From Gemmatimonadota bacterium (GTDB lineage: Bacteria; Gemmatimonadota; Gemmatimonadetes; Gemmatimonadales; Gemmatimonadaceae): DNA of 56,009 nt. A program made the position numbers and the translations under genes. Below the pieces are notes generated by a model that was given only the letters and a program-made list of their open reading frames with translations, made no database searches and was not told where the DNA came from. Positions 25,371 through 33,823 of this stretch are shown one piece after another. The first letter of the stretch is position 1, and each line of letters opens with the position of its first letter. Location: contig CANHNQ010000006.1 of the NCBI GenBank assembly GCA_947462095.1, forward strand, positions 1-56,009, given 5' to 3'.

Positions 25371-27206
25371 TCAGTCGCTGCCGCGACTGAATTGCAGGGC
25401 ATGCAAGCGGGCATAGGCGCCGTTGCGGACGAGCAGATCGGTATGCGTTCCCTGCTCGACGAGCTCACCGCGCTCGAGCACAAGAATGCGATCGGCATGC
25501 TGAATCGTGGCCAGGCGGTGCGCGATCACGAAGACAGTGCGCCCTTCGAGCAGCCGGTCGATCGCCTCCTGGACCAGCCGCTCGCTCTCCACATCGAGGG
25601 CGGAGGTGGCCTCGTCGAGAATCAGAATGGGCGGATCGGACAGCAGCGCCCGTGCGATGGCCAGCCGCTGACGCTGCCCACCCGACAGGCGCGATCCACG
25701 CTCGCCGAGATTCGTCTCCCATCCTTCGGGGAGTTCCTGAATGAACGCCATCGCATTGGCCGCGCGCGCGGCGGCGTCGAGCTGCGCCTGCGTGACCTGC
25801 GTACGCCCGAAGGCGACATTGGCGCGCACGGTGTCGTTGAAGAGGACCGTATCCTGACTCACGATCCCCGTAAGCGAGCGCAGCGCGTCGAGCGTGATCT
25901 TCCGCAGATCGACGCCGTCGAGGGTGATCCGGCCGCTGGTGGGCTCGAGGAAGCGCGGCAACAGGTCGATGAGGGTGGACTTACCCGCGCCACTCGCACC
26001 CACGAGTGCGATCACCTCGCCCTTCCGCGCCGTGAACGACACATCGGAGAGCGCCGGCGCATCGTCGCCGTAGGCGAACGAGACGCGGTCGAATTCGAGC
26101 GACGCGGCGAAGGTCGGCGCGGTGATCGTGCCGCGGTCAGCGGCGGTTTCGGTGGGCGAGTCGAGCACCTCGAAAATGCGCTCGGCGCTGGCCAGCGACT
26201 GCTGCGCCGCCGCCGGCACCTGGGACAGCTGCTTGAGCGGCTGCAGCAGGCGCATCACCCAGATCAGGAACGTGACCAGCAGCGCGCCGTCGAGTGACTT
26301 CTCGACCAGCACGAGGCGCGCGCCGAACCACAGAATGGCCACGGCCATCACGGCGCCCAGCGTTTCGGTGACCGGGCCGGACATCAGCGCCAGACGGCCG
26401 ATACGCACATAGCCCCTCGCGAACGCGGCGTTCCGCACCACGAACCGCTGCTCTTCGCGGACCTCGGCGCCGTACGACTTGATGAGCCGGATCCCGCTCA
26501 CCACTTCCTGCACCATGCTGGTGATCTCACCCTGTTCGTTGCCCATGCGGCGATGGCCCTTGCGCAACTTGCGCAGCACCGGCTGCAGCGAGAGCACCGT
26601 GAGCGGCACCACCACCAGCGACGCCAACGACAACTTCCACGACACGGCGAACATGATCCCTATGGTGGACACCACCTGCGCGGTGCTCCAGATCGAACGC
26701 GTCACCAGCTCGGTCACGACGGCTTTCGCGTTGGTCGTGTCGGTCAGCATGCGCGAGATCACCTGGCCCACCTTGTTGGCGGTGAACCAGCTCATGGGCA
26801 ACCGCAGCAGGTGCGCGTACAGCGCATCGCGCAGATCGCGCACCACGAACTCCTGCAACTGCGCGCCGATCTGCCCGCTCAGCCACACCAGCACGTTCTT
26901 GAGCGTGACCGCCAGCAGGACCAGGATGATCACGTTGCGCAGTGACCCCATCTGGTCTGCGGGATCGAGCAGGAAGCCGATGGTCGTGCCGAGGATGGCC
27001 GACACCACCTTGTTGCCCGGAATGAGCTGCGGCTGCTCGAACAGCGCGTTCAGGAATGGGATCAGCAGCGTGAACGAGAACACGTCGAACACGGCGGCCA
27101 GCAGGTTGAGCGACACCACACCCACCAGCTTGGAGCGGTGCGGGCGCACGAAGGCCCACAGCCGTCCCCAGAGCCTCGGCGGGGCACTCGTCAGAGGGGT
27201 GCTCAT
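25371..27206 (-). CDS. ABC exporter, fused membrane and ATPase domains (MsbA-like)
   Basis: This 611-aa half-transporter should work as a homodimer in the inner membrane. The first 320 residues hold six membrane segments. The ATPase domain has Walker A VGASGAGKST, Q-loop, signature LSGGQRQRLAIARAL, Walker B ILILDEATSALD and H-loop VIAHRLATI. The start at 27206 overlaps the stop of the PorX-like gene in an ATGA tetramer; longer starts lie within that gene. Lipid or glycolipid export would suit the adjacent glycosyltransferase, but the substrate is not shown by the sequence. Confidence 0.92.
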   Translation of the reverse strand: MSTPLTSAPPRLWGRLWAFVRPHRSKLVGVVSLNLLAAVFDVFSFTLLIPFLNALFEQPQLIPGNKVVSAILGTTIGFLLDPADQMGSLRNVIILVLLAVTLKNVLVWLSGQIGAQLQEFVVRDLRDALYAHLLRLPMSWFTANKVGQVISRMLTDTTNAKAVVTELVTRSIWSTAQVVSTIGIMFAVSWKLSLASLVVVPLTVLSLQPVLRKLRKGHRRMGNEQGEITSMVQEVVSGIRLIKSYGAEVREEQRFVVRNAAFARGYVRIGRLALMSGPVTETLGAVMAVAILWFGARLVLVEKSLDGALLVTFLIWVMRLLQPLKQLSQVPAAAQQSLASAERIFEVLDSPTETAADRGTITAPTFAASLEFDRVSFAYGDDAPALSDVSFTARKGEVIALVGASGAGKSTLIDLLPRFLEPTSGRITLDGVDLRKITLDALRSLTGIVSQDTVLFNDTVRANVAFGRTQVTQAQLDAAARAANAMAFIQELPEGWETNLGERGSRLSGGQRQRLAIARALLSDPPILILDEATSALDVESERLVQEAIDRLLEGRTVFVIAHRLATIQHADRILVLERGELVEQGTHTDLLVRNGAYARLHALQFSRGSD

Positions 27207-28765
27207 CGCTTGGGTGTAAGCAGCGCCACCGGCAGGATGCACTCTTCGGGGGTCACGCCGCCGTGCAGGAAGGATCCGCGGTACCGGCTCTGGTATTCGC
27301 GCAGCTTGGTGGGATACACGAAGAACGTGTCGCCGGCCGCCATGAGCGTGTTGTTCCCGGGGCCACGGTGCGGCAGGCGCAGATCATCGGGGTTCGTGAA
27401 CAGCAACGCCTGCTCGGGCCGTTCGGCGCGCAGATCCTCGCCGAACTTGTAGCGCAGGTTGGCGGTGGCATCGCGCTTCGCGAACACCGTTGCCGGCGAG
27501 TTACAGTGCAACGCGCCGTGATCGCTCGTGATCACCACCGAGATATTGCGGCGCGACGCTTCCTTGAGCAGCGTGAACAGCGACGACCGCTCGAACCACT
27601 GCTTGGTGATAGCCCGCAGCGCGATTTCGTCGCGCGCGACTTCGAACAGGATCATCGACTCGCTTCGGCCGTGCGTGAGCATGTCCACGAAGTTGAACAC
27701 GAACGCATGAATGCCTTCGCCGGCGATCGCGCCGGGGAGGTGCCGTTCGAGGTCGTCGGAATCAGCGGCCGTCGTGATCTTGTGATAGCGCACCGGGGCC
27801 TGAACCTTCAGCTCCTCGAGATGCGCCACCAGCAGATCACGCTCGTGCATGTTGAGCGCTTCGTCGTCCTTCTCGCCCCACCAGTCTGGAAAACGCGCGG
27901 CGATCTCTCCCGGAAAGAGTCCGCTGAACAGCGCGTTGCGTGCGTACGGCGTGGCGGTGGGGAGAATCGAGTAGTAGTGCGTGGTCTCCACGTCGAACAG
28001 CGGGGCCAGCAGCGGCTCGAGCACGCGCCACTGATCCACCCGCAAACAGTCGATGACCACGAAGATCGCCTTGCGATCGCGGGCCAGCACCGGCAGCACG
28101 AATTCCGTGACGACGTCGACCGAGAGGGGCGGGCGGTCGCCTTCGAGCTCGCGCAGCCAGCGCGGATATTCCGTGCGCATGAACGTGGCGAACTCGCGGT
28201 GCATGTCGGAGTACAGCCCGCGCAACGATTCGTGCAAGCCCATCTCGCCGGCGGCGGCCAGATCGACGTCCCACTGCATCAGTTCCGCGAACCGCTCGAT
28301 CCAGCCACGCCAGTCCAGCCCGGCATACCGGTCGGCCTCGATGGCCCGGAACCGCTCCACGAACGCGCGGGCGAGGGCCTGCGAACGGATCAGCGGACCC
28401 TCGAGGATGCGCGTGATCACGGTGAGCACCTGCCGCGGCGTGACCGGCTTCACGAGGTAGTCGCGAATGTTGGCACCGATCGCTTCCTTGAGCGTCGCAT
28501 CCTCTTCGCTCTTGGTGACCATCACGACCGGCATGGTCGGCAGCATCTCGCGGATGTCCTTGTACGCATCCAGCCCGCGGGTACCGGGCATCTGCTCGTC
28601 GAGCAGCACCAGGTCGTACGGGCGCCGTCGCAGGAGCTCGAGTGCGTCGTCGGCGTTCGTCGCCGTCTCCACGTGATAGCCCTTGTCTCCGAGCAGGAGT
28701 CGATGCGGCTCGAGAAGCTCCGCTTCGTCGTCCACCCAGAGAATTGTTTTTGCCATCAGCGCCAT
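27203..28765 (-). CDS. porX: PorX-like response regulator with PglZ phosphatase-fold domain
   Basis: The protein has 520 aa. Residues 5-120 are a receiver domain (Asp12/Asp13, phospho-acceptor Asp56, Lys106). After a helical linker, residues 230-520 form a PglZ / alkaline-phosphatase-fold domain with VVIDCLRVDQW (Asp239, Asp244), LPTATPYARNALFSG with Thr272 at the expected nucleophile position, FNFVDMLTHGRSE and VVITSDHGALH. This matches PorX of Bacteroidota, a regulator of type IX secretion reported to cleave oligonucleotides, in both domains and in length (family facts from memory). The start at 28765 has TACCTT 6 bases upstream. It heads a four-gene overlapping chain. No PorY-type kinase or T9SS gene is in the window. 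Confidence 0.88.
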   Translation of the reverse strand: MALMAKTILWVDDEAELLEPHRLLLGDKGYHVETATNADDALELLRRRPYDLVLLDEQMPGTRGLDAYKDIREMLPTMPVVMVTKSEEDATLKEAIGANIRDYLVKPVTPRQVLTVITRILEGPLIRSQALARAFVERFRAIEADRYAGLDWRGWIERFAELMQWDVDLAAAGEMGLHESLRGLYSDMHREFATFMRTEYPRWLRELEGDRPPLSVDVVTEFVLPVLARDRKAIFVVIDCLRVDQWRVLEPLLAPLFDVETTHYYSILPTATPYARNALFSGLFPGEIAARFPDWWGEKDDEALNMHERDLLVAHLEELKVQAPVRYHKITTAADSDDLERHLPGAIAGEGIHAFVFNFVDMLTHGRSESMILFEVARDEIALRAITKQWFERSSLFTLLKEASRRNISVVITSDHGALHCNSPATVFAKRDATANLRYKFGEDLRAERPEQALLFTNPDDLRLPHRGPGNNTLMAAGDTFFVYPTKLREYQSRYRGSFLHGGVTPEECILPVALLTPKR

Positions 28766-28771
28766 GGGCGT

Positions 28772-28777
28772 AAGGTA
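28772..28777 (-). promoter_or_regulatory. Candidate -10 box (TACCTT on minus), leaderless type
   Basis: On the minus strand the hexamer ends 6 bases before the ATG at 28765 of the PorX-like gene. It supports that start over the ATG three codons downstream. Confidence 0.5.
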
Positions 28778-28837
28778 CCTGACCAGCGGGACCACGGTCC
28801 AGCGGCGACCGCCCGCCCGGGAGGCTTTCGGACGCGT

Positions 28838-28843
28838 TACATT
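28838..28843 (+). promoter_or_regulatory. Candidate -10 box (TACATT), leaderless type
   Basis: The hexamer ends 6 bases before the GTG at 28850. With the box at 28772-28777 it makes the 84-bp gap a compact divergent promoter pair. Confidence 0.5.
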
Positions 28844-28849
28844 CGGTCC

Positions 28850-29245
28850 GTGCACGCTGAATCCCTTCCCTTCGCGCTCGAACCACTCCGGTTTCCCTTC
28901 CCTGCCCTCGCGTCGCTGGCCGGACGCTTGCCGTTGGGCGGCGGCCGTGAAGTGGCGCTGGCCGCACTCATGACCGCCCGGCTCGCGCAGGGGGTGATGA
29001 CCGACGGTGCGCTCCCCCCCGGTGAACGGGCAACCCGTGCCGCGGCGGCCAAAGTGTGGCTGGCCTCGCTCGCGCTGCCGGCGACCACCCGCGTGCCGTT
29101 TGCCCGCTGCGTCGAATCGACCACCGGGACCCCGCTGCAGGTGGCGGGGGCCCTCCGCAGCCTCGTGGCGGCCGCCGGCACGCACCTCGACAGCGCCTCG
29201 GTCCAGGAACTCGAAAAGCTCGCGCGAAAACTCGTCGACGGATGA
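28850..29245 (+). CDS. Hypothetical protein, 131 aa, coupled to a DnaB-like ATPase
   Basis: It starts with GTG. The protein is Ala/Leu/Arg-rich and probably all helical, with blocks PLGGGREVALAALMTARLAQG and GERATRAAAAKVWLASLALP, and an Asp/Glu/Lys-rich C-terminal helix (SVQELEKLARKLVDG). I recognise no family and see no membrane segment or signal peptide. The stop overlaps the next start (ATGA), so both proteins are probably made together, and this one may be a partner of the ATPase. It is divergent from the PorX-like gene. Confidence 0.72.
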   Translation: MHAESLPFALEPLRFPFPALASLAGRLPLGGGREVALAALMTARLAQGVMTDGALPPGERATRAAAAKVWLASLALPATTRVPFARCVESTTGTPLQVAGALRSLVAAAGTHLDSASVQELEKLARKLVDG

Positions 29246-30081
29246 CGCACCCCACCGACATCTCGCCGCTCACCCGCGTGGTCGCGCGTCTTGATCGGGC
29301 CAGCGTCGGTGAGGTCGACCCAAGTCTCGTGCCCACGCGATTCCCCTCCATCGATCGCGCGATCGGTGGCGGCTTTCGTCGTGGCGACCTGATCGTCGTC
29401 GGCGGTGACGACAGCGCGGGGTGCAGTGCGCTGGCGCTCGCGATCGCCCTGCGCGTCTCGCCGCGGGCGCTCCTGCTCACCGGCGAGATGCACGCCGAGC
29501 GCGCCTACGCGCGCGCGCTCGCGATCGAAGCGACGGTGTCACTCGAATCGCTGCGCCTCGGGGCCGTGAGCGAGGAAGAACGCGCCCGCCTCGCCACCGC
29601 GGCCGTCACGCTGCGCGATCGTGCGCCGGTGATCGAGACGATCACCGCGGGTACCCTGGCCGCGATCGAGCACGCGGTCGAGGGAACGCCGGACACGCCA
29701 CTCGTGGTGGTCGATCCACTGGAGTGCCTCCTCGATCGTGATGTCGGACGTGACGAGGCGCTCGGCTACGCGGTACTCTCGCTCAAGCGGCTCGCCCTGC
29801 GGCGCAATGTGGCCGTGCTGCTTACCGCCCATCTCCCGCTGCTGGACCGCGGGCGGCTCGATCGTCGCCCCCGCCTCGCCGATTTCGGGTTGGGGGGCGC
29901 GATTGGCACCCATGCCGATCTGGTGCTGGGACTCTATCGCGAGGAGCTGTACGAAGCTGATCTCGGCGTATCTGGCGCGGCCGAGGTGCTGCTCCTGAAG
30001 TATCGAGACGGGGCGAAGGGCTACGTCGATCTGTACTTCGACAGCCGGTACAGCCGGTTCGAGGATGTGCTGGAGGAGTAG
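29242..30081 (+). CDS. Stand-alone DnaB-helicase-core ATPase with degenerate P-loop
   Basis: The 279-aa protein aligns by eye with the RecA-like C-terminal half of DnaB: FPSIDRAIGGGFRRGDLIVVGG, then LLTGEMHAERAYARAL (catalytic-Glu region, Glu81), Walker B LVVVDPLECLL (Asp158), RRPRLADFGLGGAIGTHADLVLGLYREELY, and the terminal KYRDGAKGYVDLYFDSRYSRFEDV with the Lys/Arg finger pair. The DnaB N-terminal domain is absent. At the Walker A the sequence is GDDSAGCS (55-62), so Cys61 replaces the essential lysine. It may bind nucleotide weakly or not hydrolyse it. A replicative role is unlikely. Confidence 0.82.
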   Translation: MTHPTDISPLTRVVARLDRASVGEVDPSLVPTRFPSIDRAIGGGFRRGDLIVVGGDDSAGCSALALAIALRVSPRALLLTGEMHAERAYARALAIEATVSLESLRLGAVSEEERARLATAAVTLRDRAPVIETITAGTLAAIEHAVEGTPDTPLVVVDPLECLLDRDVGRDEALGYAVLSLKRLALRRNVAVLLTAHLPLLDRGRLDRRPRLADFGLGGAIGTHADLVLGLYREELYEADLGVSGAAEVLLLKYRDGAKGYVDLYFDSRYSRFEDVLEE

Positions 30082-30118
30082 AGGGCTGTCCGCCCGCGGC
30101 CGATGGCCATGAGCCATG

Positions 30119-30140
30119 AGCGGTGGGTTTTCACACCGCT
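30119..30140 (+). terminator. Weak hairpin, possible terminator before yebC
   Basis: AGCGGTG (30119-30125) pairs with CACCGCT (30134-30140) around an 8-base loop. A T-rich stretch follows only about 15 bases later. It could end the upstream transcript. The rest of 30082-30207 shows nothing clear. Confidence 0.35.
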
Positions 30141-30207
30141 GCCCCTCTCAGCATTATTTTCCACGGCATCGGTTCGTTTTACCCATCCGACTTCACGGGG
30201 CAGGGCG

Positions 30208-30951
30208 ATGGCGGGACATAGCAAATGGAAGACGATCAAGCGCGCGAAAGCGGCCACCGACAACAAGCGCGGCGCGCTCTTCACGCGGCTGATCCGCGAA
30301 ATCACCATGGCCGCCAAGCTTGGCGGCGGTGATCCTGGCGGTAATCCGCGCCTGCGCACGGCCATCGACAACGCGAAAGCGGTGTCGATGCCGAAGGACA
30401 ATATCGACCGCGCCATCAAGAAGGGCACAGGCGAGCTCGAAGGCGTGGACTACGTGGAAGTGCTGTACGAGGCCTACGGCCCCGGCGGCGTTGCGATCAT
30501 GATCCAGGCGGTGACCGACAACCCCACGCGCACCGTGGCCGATGTGCGGCACAAGCTGTCGCGCAACCACGGCAACATGGGGTCCAGCAACTCGGTGGCG
30601 TACCTCTTCGAGCGGAAGGGACAGATGTCCGTGTCCGCCGAAGGCGTGCACGAAGACACGCTCATCGAGGCGGCCCTCGAGGCCGGTGCCGACGATGTGG
30701 TGCGCGACGATTCCGAGTTCACGATCACGACCGATCCGGGCGCGCTGCACGCGACGAAGGAAGGACTCGAGTCGAAGAAGTACAAGGTTGCCGATGCGGA
30801 ACTCGCCTGGGTGCCGAAGAGCACCGTGAAGGTGGAAGGCGCCGCGGTCGATCAGCTCATGAAGTTGCTGGAAGCGCTCGAAGAGCTCGACGATGTGCAG
30901 AAGGTCGACGCGAACTTCGAGATGGACGACGACGCGATGGCCGACGCGTGA
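30208..30951 (+). CDS. yebC: YebC/TACO1-family protein
   Basis: This 247-aa cytoplasmic protein begins with the family signature AGHSKWKTIKRAKAATDNKRG and has the conserved NPRLRTAIDNAKAVSMPKDNIDRAIKKGTGE, YEAYGPGGVAIMIQAVTDNPTRT and NHGNMGSSNSVAYLFERKG blocks. Family members have been described as transcription regulators and more recently as ribosome-associated helpers of proline-rich translation. It stands directly before ruvC (GTGA overlap), the usual yebC-ruvC-ruvA order. An upstream in-frame start exists, but the family begins with AGHSKW. Confidence 0.95.
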   Translation: MAGHSKWKTIKRAKAATDNKRGALFTRLIREITMAAKLGGGDPGGNPRLRTAIDNAKAVSMPKDNIDRAIKKGTGELEGVDYVEVLYEAYGPGGVAIMIQAVTDNPTRTVADVRHKLSRNHGNMGSSNSVAYLFERKGQMSVSAEGVHEDTLIEAALEAGADDVVRDDSEFTITTDPGALHATKEGLESKKYKVADAELAWVPKSTVKVEGAAVDQLMKLLEALEELDDVQKVDANFEMDDDAMADA

Positions 30952-31484
30952 GCCCGTCGCTGGTGCTCGGGATCGATCCGGGCACCGCCGTCACGGGGTA
31001 CGGTGTGGTCGCCTTTGACGGCCGCATCGCCACGCTCGTGGAGTGCGGCGTGATCCGCACCACGGCCAAGGACCCGCTTCCCCAGCGCCTGCTCGAAATT
31101 CACGAAGGCGTCGAGGAAGTTCTGGCGCGGCACCGTCCCGACACGATGTCCGTCGAAGACGTGTTCTACGCCAAGAACGTGCGTACCACGATCGTGCTCG
31201 GTCACGCGCGCGGCGTCATTCTCCTCGCGGCGCAGAAGGCGGCGCTCACGATCTGCGAGTATCCGCCGGCCGAGATCAAGAAGGCGATCACCGGCACCGG
31301 CGCTGCCACGAAGGAGCAGGTGCAGTTCATGGTCGCGCGCCTGCTGCGTCTCAAAACGGCACCGCAGCCCGCCGACGCGGCCGACGGCGTGGCCGCCGCG
31401 CTGTGCGCGTGCCTCATGGCGTCGCGGCCGAAGCTCCCCGAGCTGCCGCCGATGCGTCTTCCCCTTGCCAAGCTCGTCAAATGA
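30948..31484 (+). CDS. ruvC: Holliday junction endonuclease RuvC
   Basis: This 178-aa RNase H-fold nuclease cleaves Holliday junctions as a dimer with RuvAB. Seen: the first catalytic Asp in LGIDPGTAVTGYG, the Glu in SVEDVFYAKNVRT, and the last acidic pair in PADAADGVAAAL. The GTG start overlaps the yebC stop (GTGA) and the stop overlaps ruvA (ATGA). Confidence 0.96.
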   Translation: MSPSLVLGIDPGTAVTGYGVVAFDGRIATLVECGVIRTTAKDPLPQRLLEIHEGVEEVLARHRPDTMSVEDVFYAKNVRTTIVLGHARGVILLAAQKAALTICEYPPAEIKKAITGTGAATKEQVQFMVARLLRLKTAPQPADAADGVAAALCACLMASRPKLPELPPMRLPLAKLVK

Positions 31485-32077
31485 TCGCTCTCGTCTCCGG
31501 CACGCTCGTCCATCGCGAACTCGATCGCGTGGAAATTCTGACGGCGGGCGGTGTGGGCTACGAATGCCTCATTCCGCTCTCGGTCTTCGAGTCGTTACCG
31601 CAGGAAGGGGCGACGGTCACGCTGCACACGCACCTCGCCGTGCGCGAAGACGCGTGGCACTTGTACGGCTTCTCCGATCGCTACGACCGCGCGGTGTTTC
31701 AGCGGCTACTCGTGGCCAAGGGCGTCGGCCCCGCGCTCGCGCTTGGCATTCTGTCGTCGCTCACGCCGGAACGCGTGGTCCGCGCGCTGCGCGAGAAGGA
31801 CATCACGACGCTCATGCGGGTGCCGCGCGTGGGCCGAAAGAAGGCCGAGCAGATCATCCTCGATCTGGCCGACAAGATGGACACCGTAGGCTCCGCGCCG
31901 ACGGCCGCGGGTGTCGTTGCAAGCCCGGTGGCCGACGACGCCATTCGTGCGCTCATCGCGCTCGGCTACAATCAGCTCGAAGCCGATCGCGCGGTACGGG
32001 GCGTGATGGACGGCGGAGCCGGTGGGGATGTAGGAGCGGTGGTGCGGGCGGCGCTGGGGCGGCTGACCGCGAAGTAA
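31481..32077 (+). CDS. ruvA: Holliday junction DNA-binding subunit RuvA
   Basis: This 198-aa protein has an N-terminal OB fold (MIALVSGTLVHRELDRVEILTAGGVGYEC), a middle double helix-hairpin-helix (VAKGVGPALALGIL and LMRVPRVGRKKAEQIILDL) and a C-terminal domain III (DDAIRALIALGYNQLEADRAV) that contacts RuvB. ruvB is not adjacent; it lies at 36905. The end of the gene forms the left foot of the hairpin element at 32071-32136. Confidence 0.95.
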   Translation: MIALVSGTLVHRELDRVEILTAGGVGYECLIPLSVFESLPQEGATVTLHTHLAVREDAWHLYGFSDRYDRAVFQRLLVAKGVGPALALGILSSLTPERVVRALREKDITTLMRVPRVGRKKAEQIILDLADKMDTVGSAPTAAGVVASPVADDAIRALIALGYNQLEADRAVRGVMDGGAGGDVGAVVRAALGRLTAK

Positions 32078-32136
32078 GGGGTAGGGAGTAGGGGGTAGGG
32101 AGTTCTCCGTACCCCATACCCCGTACTTCATACTTC
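32071..32136. repeat. Composite hairpin of short repeated words (GTAGGGAG type)
   Basis: The left arm (32071-32102) begins in the last codons of ruvA with GAAGTAA and continues as near-tandem GTAGGGAG / GTAGGGGG words. The right arm (about 32105-32136) carries the complementary CCGTACCCC-type words and ends in TACTTC, so about 32 bases can pair imperfectly around a short loop. The convergent M28 gene stops at 32141, so it is likely a two-way terminator. The right arm closely resembles 48851-48882, so this is a dispersed repeat. Confidence 0.75.
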
Positions 32137-32140
32137 GCCG

Positions 32141-33778
32141 TTATCGACGGTACGTCGATGCATCCCGCTGCGGCTTCCCACAGCTCGGCACCGTGATCAC
32201 CTGCCCCGGACGACCACCGGGGATCGGATCCACCAGCACGCGCGAGCTCTTCTCGGCATCTTCGCTGGCGAGGTACACGAACATCGCGGTGAGCGTCGCG
32301 TTGTGCTTCAGATCATCGACAATGATCTTGTCGAACGAATCGCGATTGGTGTGCCACGTGCTGTTGCTGTAGTCCCAGTTCAACGCGCCGAGGCCGACGG
32401 CCGGCGCGCCCCAGCAGCGGAACGACGCATCGTCGGAGCCGGCACCAATACCCGACGGACCCGAGAGCCGGATGTACTGCGTGAGCTGCGACGGCATCTG
32501 GCCCATGTACTGCGCCAGGCGCGGTCCGTTCTCCGGGTGCAGCCCCGGACCCGTGCTCACCACGCGGCCCGTGCCGTTGTCCTGATTGAAGGCGAACTGC
32601 AGCCCCTTCACGACTTCCGGATGATCGGCGGTGAAGGAGCCGGAGCCGTTCAGTCCCTGCTCTTCGCCGCTCCAATGCCCCACGATGATCGTGCGCGACG
32701 GCTTCGGATACACCGTCTTCAGAATGCGCAGCGCTTCCATCATCGTGATCGAACCCGTGGCGTTGTCGGTCGCGCCCGAGTGCCCTTCCCAACTGTCAAA
32801 GTGCGCCGACAGCACCACGTATTCATCGGGCTTCGTGGCTCCCTTGATCTCGGCGATCACGTTGAACACCGGCTTGTCGCCGAGCGCTTCGGATTCCGCC
32901 ATCAGACGCACCTTCGGGCCCTGCTTGTTCTGCGCGAGACGGAACAGCATGCCGTAGTCTTCGCATCCCACGTCGAACGTGGGCAGCGCGGCATTGCGCG
33001 GCGAGCCGAAGATCTTGTTGACGCCCGGATACTGCGAATAGTTCGACTCGAACACCGCCACGGCGCCAGCGGCCTTGAGATCGCTGTAGAAAGTCGGCAC
33101 GCGCTGCGTGACGCCCTGATACGTGGCCGACAGATCGCGCTGCAGCGAATCCAGCGACGTCTGCGTGCTCGGCATTGCAAACTCCGCCATCTGCGCTGCC
33201 GGACGGCAGGTGAGACGCGGCGCCGACGCCAGCACGACCTTGCCCTTCACACTCGGCAGCCACGCCGCGAACTCCTCGGGCGACTGATACGGCCTCACGA
33301 CCACCACGTCGCCCTCGGCCCACTTGCCGGCCGTATTGCCGCTCCACGACAGCATGTTGATCTCGAGCGCCTTCGCGCGCGGCGCCGTGAGCTGCGCGAA
33401 CGCCGCCCCCCGCTTCCACGAGTTCCACGTGCCGTACTGCTCTTTGCGCGCCGACACGCCAAACTGCTGGTAGGTGGCCAACAGCCAATCCTGCGCGCGA
33501 TTCATGTTCGGCGAGCCAGTCAGGCGCGGGCCGACGGAATCGAGCAGCTGCTGCGCCAGCGTGCCGGCTTGCGACCGCTGCATCCCCTCTTCCCACAGCT
33601 TCAGGATGACGGGATCGGTGGGCGCGTCCTTTCGGACATACGACGGCGCCGGATCAACCGGCAACGCCTGAATGTTCTTCGCGACCGGTGACGGGCCGCG
33701 ACCCGGCTGTGCGGCGGCAGAGCCGACGACGGAGGCCGAAGCCGCGAGCAGCAGGCCGAAGACAGAAGATGTGCGCAT
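32141..33778 (-). CDS. Exported M28-family metallopeptidase
   Basis: The protein has 545 aa. An N-terminal signal peptide (GLLLAASASVVGSAAAQ) points to export. A PA-like inserted region sits in the middle. The peptidase domain has the two-zinc pattern: AHFDSWEGHSGATDNATG (His and bridging Asp), HWSGEEQGLNGS (Glu-Glu), an Asp in FNQDNGTG, and the last His in STWHTNRDSFDKI. All expected ligands are visible. It should be an aminopeptidase or carboxypeptidase of the cell envelope. No Shine-Dalgarno precedes the start, and no cotranscribed neighbour is obvious. Confidence 0.88.
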   Translation of the reverse strand: MRTSSVFGLLLAASASVVGSAAAQPGRGPSPVAKNIQALPVDPAPSYVRKDAPTDPVILKLWEEGMQRSQAGTLAQQLLDSVGPRLTGSPNMNRAQDWLLATYQQFGVSARKEQYGTWNSWKRGAAFAQLTAPRAKALEINMLSWSGNTAGKWAEGDVVVVRPYQSPEEFAAWLPSVKGKVVLASAPRLTCRPAAQMAEFAMPSTQTSLDSLQRDLSATYQGVTQRVPTFYSDLKAAGAVAVFESNYSQYPGVNKIFGSPRNAALPTFDVGCEDYGMLFRLAQNKQGPKVRLMAESEALGDKPVFNVIAEIKGATKPDEYVVLSAHFDSWEGHSGATDNATGSITMMEALRILKTVYPKPSRTIIVGHWSGEEQGLNGSGSFTADHPEVVKGLQFAFNQDNGTGRVVSTGPGLHPENGPRLAQYMGQMPSQLTQYIRLSGPSGIGAGSDDASFRCWGAPAVGLGALNWDYSNSTWHTNRDSFDKIIVDDLKHNATLTAMFVYLASEDAEKSSRVLVDPIPGGRPGQVITVPSCGKPQRDASTYRR

Positions 33779-33823
33779 AGGGAGGTCTGGTGTTCGGTGA
33801 GAAACGAAAGAGTGCGCGGTGCG

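Noticed and set aside
27263..28849. Plus-strand open frame running opposite the PorX-like gene into the gene at 28850
   Set aside because: The minus strand has unmistakable receiver and PglZ motifs. Only the part from GTG 28850 onward lies outside them and is kept.
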